From: an uncultured Bacteroidia bacterium
GTDB lineage: Bacteria > Bacteroidota > Bacteroidia > Bacteroidales > UBA932
Reading direction: 5' to 3'
DNA length: 64,000 nt
NCBI GenBank assembly: GCA_902774045.1
Contig: CACYGW010000004.1
Span: 1-64,000 of the forward strand
The notes below the pieces were generated by a model. It was not told where the DNA came from. It saw only the letters and a list, made by a program, of their open reading frames with translations, and made no database searches. Position 1 is the first letter of the stretch. The number at the start of each line of letters is the position of its first letter. The translations under genes and the position numbers were made by a program. Of the stretch, positions 35,520 through 45,305 are shown piece after piece.

Positions 35520-38141
35520 ATGGACAAACTATACATATTCGACGGCCATTCCCTTATTTTCAGGATGTATTATGCCTTTGCGGCGCGTCCAATGATTAAC
35601 TCTAAGGGAGTGGACACATCTATCCTGTACGGATTCACCAAATACCTTCTAGAAAAACTGACCAAGGATGCTCCCACGCACGCAGCCGTGGCTTTTGACC
35701 CTCCGGGAGGCACCTTCCGCAACCAGATGTACCCTCTTTACAAGGCCAACAGAAAGGAAACACCCCAGCTGGTAATAGATGCCCTTGAGCCTCTTACCCA
35801 GATTTGCAAATCTCTTGGTCTACCGGTGCTGATGGTTCCGGGTTTCGAGGCCGACGATGTGGTGGGTACGGTTGCCAAGCGTTTTGCCGGGAAGTATCTC
35901 CAGGTCTATATGGTAACTCCGGACAAGGATTACGGGCAGCTGGTAGACAATAGCATTTATCAGCTAAAGCCGGGCAAGGGCTCTGTAGAGGACGATGTCC
36001 TGGGGCCGGAAGAGATCTGTGACAAATACGGGATAAATACCACCTCGCAGGTAATAGACATGCTCACTATCTGTGGCGATGCTTCCGATAACGTGCCCGG
36101 AGTAAAGGGCGTTGGAGAGGTAGGAGCCGCAAAACTCATAGCCAAGTACGGCAGCGTAGAGAATATATACGCTCATCTGGAAGAACTCACTCCAAGGCAG
36201 AGGGATATGTTCCTTGAGGCAAAGGACCACATAGAACTTAGCCAGAACCTTGTTACCATAAAGACGGACGTGCCGGTATCGGTAAGTCTGGAAGAAATGA
36301 AGGTTGCCACTGCTTATTCCCCCCTGGCCACTGAGCTGTTTGATAAATACGAGTTCAAGAGCCTTAAGAAATACCTGGCCGGAAAGGCTCCCGACGTAGA
36401 GGCGGCTCCGGAAATTCACGGCGAACCGGCCATACTTCATTACAAAACTGTCCCTGCTGCAGAATTCAAGACAATCTGCACCGATGCTGGATTCGTGGCC
36501 CTTTCTTTTATGGACGAAGGCGAGGGAAAACCCGTCATTAGGGCAGCCTCGCTGCGTAATAACGTTGCCTGTGTATGCCTGGAAGCGCCGTCGGAAGAAC
36601 TGCTTAAGGGCAATCTTCTCAAATACGGCTACGGCCTAAAGAAACTATCGAACCTTATGTCCCCAGTGCCGCTTGGCGGAAAGCTATGCGACATAGAGCT
36701 TATGCACTATCTTATAAATCCGGAAGAAGAGCATAGCGCCAGGGCTCTGGCATCATCGATCCTAAATACTATTATAACGGACAGGAAGGAGGAGACGCCC
36801 TCTTTGTTCGAAGATATAATGGCCGCTCAGGAAAGGGACCTTCAGCGCCAGGCTGCGCTCTCTGTTTATCTTGGCCCTGTTATAGAGAAGATGCTTAAGC
36901 GTAACGGGCTGGACTACCTGTACGACAATATGGAGGAGCCCTTGTCAAAGGTACTCTCCAGGATGGAGAGAACGGGAGTAAAGGTGGACCTTGGCGTGCT
37001 TAAGGAGTTTACCCAGGGCCTGCGGGAAGAAATCGCGGTGCGTGAGGCTGCCATAAGGGAGATGGCCGGTGAACCCAGCCTTAACGTATCCTCTCCCAAG
37101 CAGGTGGGGGATGTCCTTTTTGACAAGCTGAACCTGGATCCAAGGATGAAAAAGACATCGGCCGGCAGCTATTCTACCGACGAGCAGACTCTTAGCGAAA
37201 TCTACGACCGTCATCCCATAATAGAAGAAATCCTGGAGTTCAGGGCGGCTAAAAAACTTCTCAGTACTTACATAGACCCTCTTCCGAGTTACATTTCCCC
37301 GGCGGACGGTAGGATACATACCACCTTTAATCAGGCCCTTACCGCAACCGGAAGGCTATCCTCGTCGAACCCCAATCTGCAGAACATTCCCATACGCACG
37401 GAAAGGGGAATGCAGATAAGGAAGGCCTTCGTGCCCGGTACCCCGGACGGGGTGATACTTTCTGCCGATTATTCCCAGATAGAACTCAGGATTATGGCTC
37501 ACCTGAGCGAAGACCCTCACATGGTGGCGGCCTTCTGCGCCGGAGAGGATATTCACTCTGCAACCGCCGCAAAGATTTACGGGGTGGCCGTAAGTGCTGT
37601 TACACCGGAGCAGAGAAGGGTGGCCAAGACGGCCAACTTTGGGATAATCTACGGTATTTCTTCCTTTGGTCTGGCCCAGAGGCTGCACATCTCCAGAACG
37701 GAGGCCAAGGGTATAATTGACGACTATTTCGCCGCCTTCCCCAGGGTGCGGGACTTTATAGAGTCCTGCAAGGAGGGGGCCCGCAAGGACGGCTATGTAC
37801 AGACGATGTTCGGCCGCAGGAGATATCTTCCGCTCATAAACTCCTCTAACAAGAATATGCGGGAACTCTCTGAAAGAAACGCCGTTAACGCCCCCATCCA
37901 GGGCACGGCGGCCGATATTATAAAGCTCTCTATGATTAGCACCGACGCCCGAATGACCGCCCAGGGACTGGGAAGCCGCATGGTGCTTCAGATTCACGAC
38001 GAACTTCTCTTTGATACCCTTGCCGGCGAAAAGGACATTCTTAAGGCTCTGGTAAAGGCAGAGATGGAAAATGTAATTACCTTATCCGTACCTCTTACTG
38101 TTGAATGTAATTATGGAAAGAACTGGCTCGAAGCTCACTGA
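35520..38141 (+). CDS. polA: DNA polymerase I
   Basis: An 873-residue family A polymerase. Residues 1-290 are the 5'-3' flap nuclease (YIFDGHSLIFRMYYAF, VPGFEADDVVGT, ICGDASDNVPGVKGVG). The middle region sits where the 3'-5' exonuclease should be but lacks its DxE and KYD motifs (it reads GFVALSFMDEGEG and YGYGLKKLSNL). Residues ~480-873 are the polymerase (SADYSQIELRIMAHLSED, RRVAKTANFGIIYGIS, IHDELLFDT). The protein should fill gaps and remove RNA primers, probably without proofreading. It heads a run of overlapping genes; the sigma-factor start lies within its last 29 bp. Confidence 0.97.
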   Translation: MDKLYIFDGHSLIFRMYYAFAARPMINSKGVDTSILYGFTKYLLEKLTKDAPTHAAVAFDPPGGTFRNQMYPLYKANRKETPQLVIDALEPLTQICKSLGLPVLMVPGFEADDVVGTVAKRFAGKYLQVYMVTPDKDYGQLVDNSIYQLKPGKGSVEDDVLGPEEICDKYGINTTSQVIDMLTICGDASDNVPGVKGVGEVGAAKLIAKYGSVENIYAHLEELTPRQRDMFLEAKDHIELSQNLVTIKTDVPVSVSLEEMKVATAYSPLATELFDKYEFKSLKKYLAGKAPDVEAAPEIHGEPAILHYKTVPAAEFKTICTDAGFVALSFMDEGEGKPVIRAASLRNNVACVCLEAPSEELLKGNLLKYGYGLKKLSNLMSPVPLGGKLCDIELMHYLINPEEEHSARALASSILNTIITDRKEETPSLFEDIMAAQERDLQRQAALSVYLGPVIEKMLKRNGLDYLYDNMEEPLSKVLSRMERTGVKVDLGVLKEFTQGLREEIAVREAAIREMAGEPSLNVSSPKQVGDVLFDKLNLDPRMKKTSAGSYSTDEQTLSEIYDRHPIIEEILEFRAAKKLLSTYIDPLPSYISPADGRIHTTFNQALTATGRLSSSNPNLQNIPIRTERGMQIRKAFVPGTPDGVILSADYSQIELRIMAHLSEDPHMVAAFCAGEDIHSATAAKIYGVAVSAVTPEQRRVAKTANFGIIYGISSFGLAQRLHISRTEAKGIIDDYFAAFPRVRDFIESCKEGARKDGYVQTMFGRRRYLPLINSSNKNMRELSERNAVNAPIQGTAADIIKLSMISTDARMTAQGLGSRMVLQIHDELLFDTLAGEKDILKALVKAEMENVITLSVPLTVECNYGKNWLEAH

Positions 38142-38724
38142 GAGCAGTGACATAGAAATAATAAAAAGGGCCCTTGACCAGGCAGACCCGGCCTACTCCC
38201 AGGCGGCTTTCTTTACCCTTTACTCCAGGTATAACAAGGGAGTAAGGGCGCATATTTCAAAATATGTGAAAAGCCAGGAAGAAGTAGAAGATATCTGTAT
38301 GGAGACCTTTGCAAAGGCCTTCAAGCAACTATCGACTTATAATCAGGAAAATAAATTCTCTACCTGGCTGTTCAGGATAGCCAGAAACACGGCGTTCGAC
38401 CACCTTAGCCACGACAAGACTCTGAAGAGCGCCCGTCTTACCATTGACTATGCGGCTCTTGAACTCATAGACATTCCCTCAGGAGACAACAGTCCGGAAG
38501 AAGACGTCATAGGAAACCAGGACCACGAGCGTTTTATCTCCTGCATTGACACCCTGCCCTCGCTTTACAAGGAAGTAGCCCAATACTGCTTTGTAGACAA
38601 TATGGAGTACAGGGACATATCGGAGACAACGGGGCTGCCAATCAATACGGTAAAGACCCGTATAAAAAGGGCTAAGGGGATTATAATCAAAAGATTGTCA
38701 GAGGAAGAGGAGGAGGGGCTATGA
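38113..38724 (+). CDS. ECF-type RNA polymerase sigma factor
   Basis: A 203-residue sigma-70-family protein with region 2 (FFTLYSRYNKGVRAHISKYV, QNEKFSTWLFRIARN-like segment at about 80-95) and region 4 (LPSLYKEVAQYCFVDNMEYR, TGLPINTVKTRIKRAKGI). I chose the ATG at 38113; it overlaps polA by 29 bp, while an upstream TTG at 38101 would overlap more. No anti-sigma factor or membrane regulator gene is adjacent, so activity may be set by expression. The next gene, rsmG, overlaps its stop by 4 bp. Confidence 0.92.
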   Translation: MERTGSKLTESSDIEIIKRALDQADPAYSQAAFFTLYSRYNKGVRAHISKYVKSQEEVEDICMETFAKAFKQLSTYNQENKFSTWLFRIARNTAFDHLSHDKTLKSARLTIDYAALELIDIPSGDNSPEEDVIGNQDHERFISCIDTLPSLYKEVAQYCFVDNMEYRDISETTGLPINTVKTRIKRAKGIIIKRLSEEEEEGL

Positions 38725-39386
38725 TGTCTTATCAGGAATTTGAGTCCGTGATAAGCAGGTATCTTGGCCCGCTGAGCGAAGCCCAGAAAGAAGCCTTTGC
38801 CGCTCTGGATGGTCTTTACCGCGACTGGAACTCAAAGATTAACGTTATTTCCCGCAAGGATATTGATTCTCTTTACGAGCATCACATACTGCACTCGCTT
38901 TGCATAGCGCTCTACCTTAAGACCGTCCGCCCCCAGGACTATCTGTCCTGGCAGGAAGGGAAAGCGACGGTACTGGACCTTGGAACAGGGGGCGGCTTCC
39001 CCGGCATCCCCCTTGCCATAATGTTCCCCGGGACAGAGTTCACCCTGTGCGATTCCGTGGGCAAGAAAACCCTTGTAGCCGGCTCTGTCGCTGAGGCTCT
39101 TGGCCTTAAAAACGTAAAGGTGGTAAATGCCAGGGCCGAGTCTCTTGGCCGCAGCTTCGACTATGTTGTCTCCCGGGCCGTGGCCTCGTTGCAGGACTTC
39201 TATCCCTGGGTGAAGGGATGTTATAACAAGAGGATTCTATATCTGAGGGGAGGCGATGTTGCAGAGGAAATATCACCGCTTATCTCCCGTTACAAGCTTA
39301 AGGACATAGATGTCTGGCCGGTTTTCGGGGTGCTTGACGGAGAATATTTTAACGAAAAATGGATTGTTGATATAAGCCGGAAATGA
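38721..39386 (+). CDS. rsmG: 16S rRNA (guanine-527 N7)-methyltransferase RsmG/GidB
   Basis: A 221-residue SAM-dependent methyltransferase. The SAM site is VLDLGTGGGFPGIPLAIMFP, followed by TLCDSVGKKTLVAGSVAEAL and VVNARAESL. The N-terminal helix bundle with INVISRKDIDSLYEHHILHS is typical of RsmG. The enzyme methylates G527 of 16S rRNA; its loss gives low-level streptomycin resistance in other bacteria. Start codons ATG at 38721 and 38724 are both possible; the first overlaps the sigma-factor stop as ATGA. Confidence 0.96.
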   Translation: MMSYQEFESVISRYLGPLSEAQKEAFAALDGLYRDWNSKINVISRKDIDSLYEHHILHSLCIALYLKTVRPQDYLSWQEGKATVLDLGTGGGFPGIPLAIMFPGTEFTLCDSVGKKTLVAGSVAEALGLKNVKVVNARAESLGRSFDYVVSRAVASLQDFYPWVKGCYNKRILYLRGGDVAEEISPLISRYKLKDIDVWPVFGVLDGEYFNEKWIVDISRK

Positions 39387-42211
39387 AACCGTTTCTGTAC
39401 GAGGTGGCGCAGTGGTTACTGCCCAGGGACATATCCAAAAAGACCCTTATCTTTCCCAACAGGAGGTCTGTGCTGTTTTTTACCAAGCACCTGAGGACCC
39501 TTGCCGCGGGCAATCTTAAGGCTCCCATCATTATGCCCAGGATGATAACCGTGAGCGATTTTTACTCCCGGCTCTACGGCGGCACCGCCTCGGACAAGGT
39601 TATCCTTCTTCTGGAACTGTACGATATTTACAAAGAGCTTTATCCCAAGGCCGAGCCTCTGGACGATTTTATTTTCTGGGGCGATGTCATCCTGGCCGAT
39701 TTTTCCGATGTGGACAAGTATCTGGCCTCTGCCAATCAGCTCTTTACCAACGTGGCGGACTTCAAGGCCATGCAGGACGACTTCTCCTATCTTACCGACG
39801 TCCAGCGCCAGGCAATTGACAGGTTCCTGTCTCATTTCAAGGAAAAAGACCCCCGCAAAGAGGGCGCAGTAGATTATAAAGAGCGTTTTGCGGGCCTGTG
39901 GAACATACTTCTCCCGCTTTACGAAAGATTCAGGGAAGTCCTGTCACAGAAAGGCCTTGCCTACGAGGGTATGATTTACCGCAGCGTGGCCGAGTCTTTC
40001 CGGGATGGGGCGGCCGCGGATATTCTGGCAGGGAAATTCCCTATGACCGATGAATATGTTTTCATTGGCCTTAATGCCCTTAACGAGTGTGAAAGGCTGG
40101 TTATGCGCCGTATGGGAGATGCCGGCCTGGCTTCTTTCTGCTGGGATTACGTGGGGCCGATGATTAAGGATAAAAGCAACCGTTCCTCCTTCTTTATGGA
40201 TGACAACGTTGCCCGCTTCCCTATGGACTGGAAACTCCAGGAGCCTGACGGCCTGCCGGAGGTAAATGTGGTGGGGGTGCCGTCGGCCGTGGGGCAGGCA
40301 AAGCTCCTGGAGAAGATGATCGGAGATCCGGAAGACACTGCCGTGGTACTTCCGGAGGAAGCTATGCTCCTTCCCGTCCTTAACTCCATTCCCGATACCG
40401 TAAAGGATGTGAACGTTACTATGGGGATGCCCCTTCTAGGCAGCCGCATACACGCCTTTATGCAGCAGGTAGCCCAGCTGCAGCTTCACCTGAGGCAGAA
40501 GGATGGAGAGTGGCTTTTCTACCACAAAATTGTATGGAACATTCTGGGCTCAGGTCTAGCGGCCGTGATTTTAACCCCGCAGGATAGGGAGGAGATACAG
40601 AAAATAAAAAAGGCGGCCAAATACTATATTCCAAGGGCCGATTTTTCCGGGTGCAGCCCCCTGATACAGGAGATATTCTCTCCTATGGTGAAAGATACCA
40701 AGGCACCATCGGCCCAGACAATCAAAGAGATGCAGGCCTATTTCCAGGGTATTATAAAGAAGGTGGCACCCCTGATGCTGGACGATACGGACCTTGCCTC
40801 CGAGGTGGAATTTGCCAAAAAGTGGCTGGACTGCATACAGAAACTCGAAGGAAAGGACCTTGCCGTTCTTCCTGCAACATATATAAGGCTGCTCGGCCAG
40901 CTCGTGGCCCTGCAGTCGGTGCCTTTGGAAGGCGAACCTCTTGGCGGCCTTCAGATTATGGGCCCTCTTGAAACCCGCGCCCTTGACTTTGACACCATGA
41001 TAGTGCTTTCCTGCAACGACGGGGTCTTCCCGCGCCATACCGTTAGTTCCTCGTTCATTCCGCCTCAGCTGCGAAAGGCCTTCGAACTCCCTACCTACGA
41101 GTATCAGGACTCTATTTGGGCCTATTACTTCTATAGGATGATTTGCCGCGCAAAAACCGTGTGGCTCCTTTTCGATACCCGTACAGAGGGCGGGCGCGCC
41201 GGCGAAGAAAGCCGCTACATAAAGCAGTTGCAGTATCACTTCCGCCTGCCTCTGAAGCGTTTTTGGGCAAGGTCGGACGTAAGTTTTTCTTCTGGCGCGG
41301 CGGATATTCCAAAGCCGTCCGATATCGTGGAGAGACTGAAGGCCAGGCCTTTGTCTGCAAGCTCCCTTCAGAATTACCTTATCTGCCCGGCCAAATTCTA
41401 CTACAGCTTCATTCTTAGGCTTAAGGGCGATGACGAGGTGTCGGAGTCCCTGGACCAAAGTATGCTTGGCAACGTCTATCACCAGACCATGCAGGAACTT
41501 TACGGTCCTGCGCCAAGAACTTTCACTGCAGAAGACCTGAAAGCTATTTCCAAAGACAAGAAGAGACTGCGCGGGATAATAGAAGAAAAGATAAAGGGAC
41601 AGATAAACTCCCTGGAAGTATCGGGCCGTAACATTGTGTTCGAAGACCTTATAATGGAGTACGTGCTAAAGACTTTGGAGATTGACGCCTCACTGGCGGC
41701 GGAGCGCGGGCCGATGACAATCGAAGGAGTGGAGGTGCCCAGAACCTGGAAGTTCGGCGGCTACCACTTTACCGGTACCATAGACCGTATAGATTCCTTT
41801 GCAAACGGTACCAGAAGGGTGGTTGACTATAAGACGGGCAAAGTCCTTAAAGACGACATAACCATAGATGACAGCAATGCAGAGAGTATTGCCTTAAAGG
41901 TCTTTACCCGTCAGTACGGGAACGCCAAGAAGGATGATAAATGGCCCAAGATAGCCCTGCAGCTCTTCCTATACGATAAGTTTGTGGGAGCCAGGGGCGG
42001 TGACATTACAAACTGCATCTATCCTGCGCCCAAACTCTTCACTTCCGGAGTAGAGGAGTGCAGGGTGAACGGGAAATTCTGCTCCATTATGGAGGAAGAA
42101 CTCAAGGGACTTTTGCAGGAAATGGAAAATGAGAACATTCCTTTCTGCCTTGTACCAGAGGGAAGGGATGAGTGCTCCTATTGCGACTTTAAGAATATTT
42201 GCGGAAGATGA
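39383..42211 (+). CDS. AddB-like PD-(D/E)XK nuclease with Fe-S cluster cysteines
   Basis: A 942-residue partner of the helicase-nuclease encoded next. The first ~600 residues are an inactivated helicase-like region (LIFPNRRSVLFFTKHLR; NDGVFPRH). The C-terminal third is a RecB-type nuclease: LICPAKFYYS, then VVDYKTGKVL (catalytic Asp and Lys), and CSYCDFKNIC at the end. The four cysteines match the 4Fe-4S staple of AddB and related nucleases. AddAB processes double-strand ends for recombination. The start overlaps rsmG by 4 bp and the end overlaps the helicase gene by 4 bp. Confidence 0.9.
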   Translation: MKPFLYEVAQWLLPRDISKKTLIFPNRRSVLFFTKHLRTLAAGNLKAPIIMPRMITVSDFYSRLYGGTASDKVILLLELYDIYKELYPKAEPLDDFIFWGDVILADFSDVDKYLASANQLFTNVADFKAMQDDFSYLTDVQRQAIDRFLSHFKEKDPRKEGAVDYKERFAGLWNILLPLYERFREVLSQKGLAYEGMIYRSVAESFRDGAAADILAGKFPMTDEYVFIGLNALNECERLVMRRMGDAGLASFCWDYVGPMIKDKSNRSSFFMDDNVARFPMDWKLQEPDGLPEVNVVGVPSAVGQAKLLEKMIGDPEDTAVVLPEEAMLLPVLNSIPDTVKDVNVTMGMPLLGSRIHAFMQQVAQLQLHLRQKDGEWLFYHKIVWNILGSGLAAVILTPQDREEIQKIKKAAKYYIPRADFSGCSPLIQEIFSPMVKDTKAPSAQTIKEMQAYFQGIIKKVAPLMLDDTDLASEVEFAKKWLDCIQKLEGKDLAVLPATYIRLLGQLVALQSVPLEGEPLGGLQIMGPLETRALDFDTMIVLSCNDGVFPRHTVSSSFIPPQLRKAFELPTYEYQDSIWAYYFYRMICRAKTVWLLFDTRTEGGRAGEESRYIKQLQYHFRLPLKRFWARSDVSFSSGAADIPKPSDIVERLKARPLSASSLQNYLICPAKFYYSFILRLKGDDEVSESLDQSMLGNVYHQTMQELYGPAPRTFTAEDLKAISKDKKRLRGIIEEKIKGQINSLEVSGRNIVFEDLIMEYVLKTLEIDASLAAERGPMTIEGVEVPRTWKFGGYHFTGTIDRIDSFANGTRRVVDYKTGKVLKDDITIDDSNAESIALKVFTRQYGNAKKDDKWPKIALQLFLYDKFVGARGGDITNCIYPAPKLFTSGVEECRVNGKFCSIMEEELKGLLQEMENENIPFCLVPEGRDECSYCDFKNICGR

Positions 42212-45200
42212 TAAAGGTACTGCGAGCATCGGCCGGTTCAGGAAAGACCTTCAACCTGGCCAAGACTTACATAAGGCTGCTGATGCAGTCTTCTGACAGG
42301 TATGCTTACAGGCATATCCTGGCGGTAACCTTTACTAACAAGGCTACCTCCGAGATGAAAAACCGCATTATCAAGGAGCTGGACATACTCTCGCGTGAGC
42401 CGGAGCGCTCCGGCTACATAAAAGAGTTTGCCGCTCTCTGCGGGGGAGTAGAACCTGTAAAGCAAAAGGCAGAGCGTCTCATAAGGGATATTCTCCACGA
42501 TTACGCCGCATTCTCTGTAAGTACCATAGACAAGTTCTTTGTCCAGGCCCTGCGTGCCTTTGCAATGGAACTGGGCCAGTTCTCAAGGTATCAGATAGAA
42601 CTTGACCGCGAATCCCTGGTGCAGGAATGCGTAGACCGTGTTCTGGACGGGTTGGACAATACTCCCGCAAAGGAAGACCTTCGCTCCTGGCTAAGGGATA
42701 GCATCAAGGAAGATCTGGAGAGCAAGGGCAGCTTCAGACTGGAAAGGAAAATAGGCGAGATGGCAAAGCGCCTTATGTCCGACGAACTCAGGGATGCTCT
42801 TGAAAAGCGTGGGTTCAGGAAAGGATTTACTTTCTCCAGGGACTATCTAAAGAAGGTTCGGCAATTCTGCAGTGAGTACAATAAGACCTACCTTTCCCGG
42901 ATAGCATCGGCCTCAAAAAAAGTAATGGAGACTATCTCTGCCTGCGGCCTTAGCCCGGAGAACTTCTCCCGTGCAAACATCTTTACGCTCAAAATAGGCG
43001 TAATAGGCGACTGCGCTGCAAAAGGAAGCTTTGTGGATCCAAGCCCTACATTGCTTGGCAGTGCCGTGGACGCAGAAAAATGGTTCAGGAAAAACGAGGC
43101 CGGGAAGTATCTTCCTATGTGTCAGCAGGCACTGGAGGGGCCTATGAATGCCTTTGCAGACCTTTTTTCTGACGATAACCTGAAGGTTTTCAAAACCGTA
43201 CAGGTGCTTAACAAGCAGATTAATTCCCTAGGCCTTGCCAGCGACCTTGATACCGAGTACGCGCTTCTTCTGAACGAGAAGAACGTAATAAGCCTTGACG
43301 ACTCCAATACTACCATACGCAACATTATTGCCGGTACCGATGCCCCATTCATCTATGAGAAACTGGGAGTTAGGTACGAGAACTTCCTCTTGGACGAGTT
43401 CCAGGACACATCGGCAATACAGTGGGACAACTTTGTGCCACTTATAAAGGAAAGCGATTCTTCCGGAGGGTTCAACCTCATAGTGGGAGACGTAAAGCAA
43501 AGTATCTACCGTTGGAGGGGAGGCGACTGGAAACTGCTCTCCTCCGGTGTAAAGGAGAACTTCCCCGGAATAGACGCAAATGAATCGCTGAGGCAGAACT
43601 GGCGCAGTCTTAAGACGATAGTCGAGTTCAACAGTGCTTTCTTCCCCTATGCGGCGCAGATGCTGGACGCCAAGGCCGGCAGCGGCGACCTGATAAAGGG
43701 TATTTATGCCGATGCCTCCCAGGAAGCCAAGACAAGGAACCCTGCTCCGGGATTCGTAAACTTTACTTTCTGCGAGGAGAGGGAAGAGGAGTATGGCAAA
43801 ATTCTGGACTCCCTGAACCGGGCCCTTCGCTCCGGTGCCTCCTATGGGCAGACGGCTATTTTGGTAAGGACCAATAACGATGGCTCCGACATAGCCTCCT
43901 TCCTTCTTAAGAATGATATTCCGGTAATATCGGACGATTCAATGAGGGTCAAGTCCTGCGAGACCGTGCGCCGTATTGTATCTCTTCTTTCCTGCGTATG
44001 CAACGAGGGAGACTCTCTGAACACATTTATAGCCAGGGAGCTGGATATAGAGCTTCCCGCCAGGTACGACACTATTTACTCCCTTGCAGAGGACCTTCTG
44101 CGCCGCCTGGGAGAAAAGACACCGGAAATTTACGGCAAAGATGTGCTTTACATCCAGTCCTTTATGGATGTAATTCAGGACTGGTCGGCCTCTAACGGCA
44201 ATTCCATTATGGAATTCCTAAGGTACTGGGATAAGGAAGATCCCAAGATAGCATCGCCAGAGGGCGTAGATTCAGTAAGGATAATGACCATCCACAAGTC
44301 CAAGGGCCTGGAGTTCGATTACGTCATAGTGCCTTTTATGGGCGAAAGGGAACTTTACAGCCGTAACGGTGAGCAGCGCTGGTGCGTACCGTATCTTGAG
44401 GGTACGCCGCTTGAGGGCAAGGCAGAGGGCGTGTACAACGTAACCCTGACTTCCGGAATGGACGCTACATTCTTCTCTAAGCAATACAGGGAAGAACTTA
44501 AGATGCAGTACATAGACACCATCAATACGTTCTATGTTGCCTTCACCCGCGCCAGAAGGGTTCTTGAAATAATATCCACCAAGCCGGACAAAAAGACCCA
44601 GGAAAACCTGAATCCCGGAGGATTCAAGAGGTTTGCCGACGTACTGTACTCTTACCTTGAGTCCCAGGACCAAAGTTTTGGGGAAATGTATGATTTTAGG
44701 GCCGATGCTTACGGAAAGGGTGCCGGGAGTGACGAATCCCTCCGGGGAGGGGCCCTGGAGACCGAGTACAGGACCTGGCCCCTGCGGGGCAGGTTGAGGA
44801 TCGGGGGCGATGCCGCCGAACTTTTTGCCCGCGCTCCCGGCGACGAGTCCCTGCCTGCCAGGATAAAGGGCATAGTGATGCACAAGATTTTGTCCGATGT
44901 AAGCGTGGCTTCCGACCTTCCCTCTGCAGTAGAGCGCGCGGTGGCCGTCGGTCTTGTGTCTCCATCTGAGCGCCAGGAGTACCTCTCTTTGCTAGAAGCC
45001 AAGCTCTCCGAGGTGGAAAGCCTTGGGTGGTTCCTCCCCGGAGGGGAAGCCCTTAATGAGATATCCATTCTTGCCCCTGACGGAACGGTCCATCGTCCGG
45101 ACAGGGTAACTATCGGCCCGGATAAGTCCGTCACCGTGATAGATTATAAGTTCGGAGAGCCGCATTCCGGCTATGCCGCCCAGATTCGCCGGTATTGCGA

Positions 45201-45282
45201 TTTGTACAGGAAGATGGGTTATACAAAGGTACAGGGATGGCTCTGGTATGTGACTTTGGCGCAAACGGTAAAGGTGGAATAA
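42208..45282 (+). CDS. AddA-like UvrD-family helicase with C-terminal nuclease
   Basis: A 1024-residue superfamily 1 helicase. Motifs: LRASAGSGKTF (Walker A), AVTFTNKATSEMKNRI (Ia), LLDEFQDTSAIQW (II), VGDVKQSIYRWRGGDW (III), MTIHKSKGLEFDYVIVPF (V), YVAFTRARRVLEI (VI). The C-terminus carries a PD-(D/E)XK nuclease (HRPDRVTIG, VIDYKFGEPHSG). I chose ATG at 42208 (MIKVLRASAG), which overlaps the AddB stop as ATGA. With the preceding gene it forms a Bacteroidota AddAB-type end-resection complex. Chi recognition cannot be inferred from this reading. Confidence 0.93.
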   Translation: MIKVLRASAGSGKTFNLAKTYIRLLMQSSDRYAYRHILAVTFTNKATSEMKNRIIKELDILSREPERSGYIKEFAALCGGVEPVKQKAERLIRDILHDYAAFSVSTIDKFFVQALRAFAMELGQFSRYQIELDRESLVQECVDRVLDGLDNTPAKEDLRSWLRDSIKEDLESKGSFRLERKIGEMAKRLMSDELRDALEKRGFRKGFTFSRDYLKKVRQFCSEYNKTYLSRIASASKKVMETISACGLSPENFSRANIFTLKIGVIGDCAAKGSFVDPSPTLLGSAVDAEKWFRKNEAGKYLPMCQQALEGPMNAFADLFSDDNLKVFKTVQVLNKQINSLGLASDLDTEYALLLNEKNVISLDDSNTTIRNIIAGTDAPFIYEKLGVRYENFLLDEFQDTSAIQWDNFVPLIKESDSSGGFNLIVGDVKQSIYRWRGGDWKLLSSGVKENFPGIDANESLRQNWRSLKTIVEFNSAFFPYAAQMLDAKAGSGDLIKGIYADASQEAKTRNPAPGFVNFTFCEEREEEYGKILDSLNRALRSGASYGQTAILVRTNNDGSDIASFLLKNDIPVISDDSMRVKSCETVRRIVSLLSCVCNEGDSLNTFIARELDIELPARYDTIYSLAEDLLRRLGEKTPEIYGKDVLYIQSFMDVIQDWSASNGNSIMEFLRYWDKEDPKIASPEGVDSVRIMTIHKSKGLEFDYVIVPFMGERELYSRNGEQRWCVPYLEGTPLEGKAEGVYNVTLTSGMDATFFSKQYREELKMQYIDTINTFYVAFTRARRVLEIISTKPDKKTQENLNPGGFKRFADVLYSYLESQDQSFGEMYDFRADAYGKGAGSDESLRGGALETEYRTWPLRGRLRIGGDAAELFARAPGDESLPARIKGIVMHKILSDVSVASDLPSAVERAVAVGLVSPSERQEYLSLLEAKLSEVESLGWFLPGGEALNEISILAPDGTVHRPDRVTIGPDKSVTVIDYKFGEPHSGYAAQIRRYCDLYRKMGYTKVQGWLWYVTLAQTVKVE

Positions 45283-45305
45283 GTTTTTATTGTTATATTC
45301 GCAGT

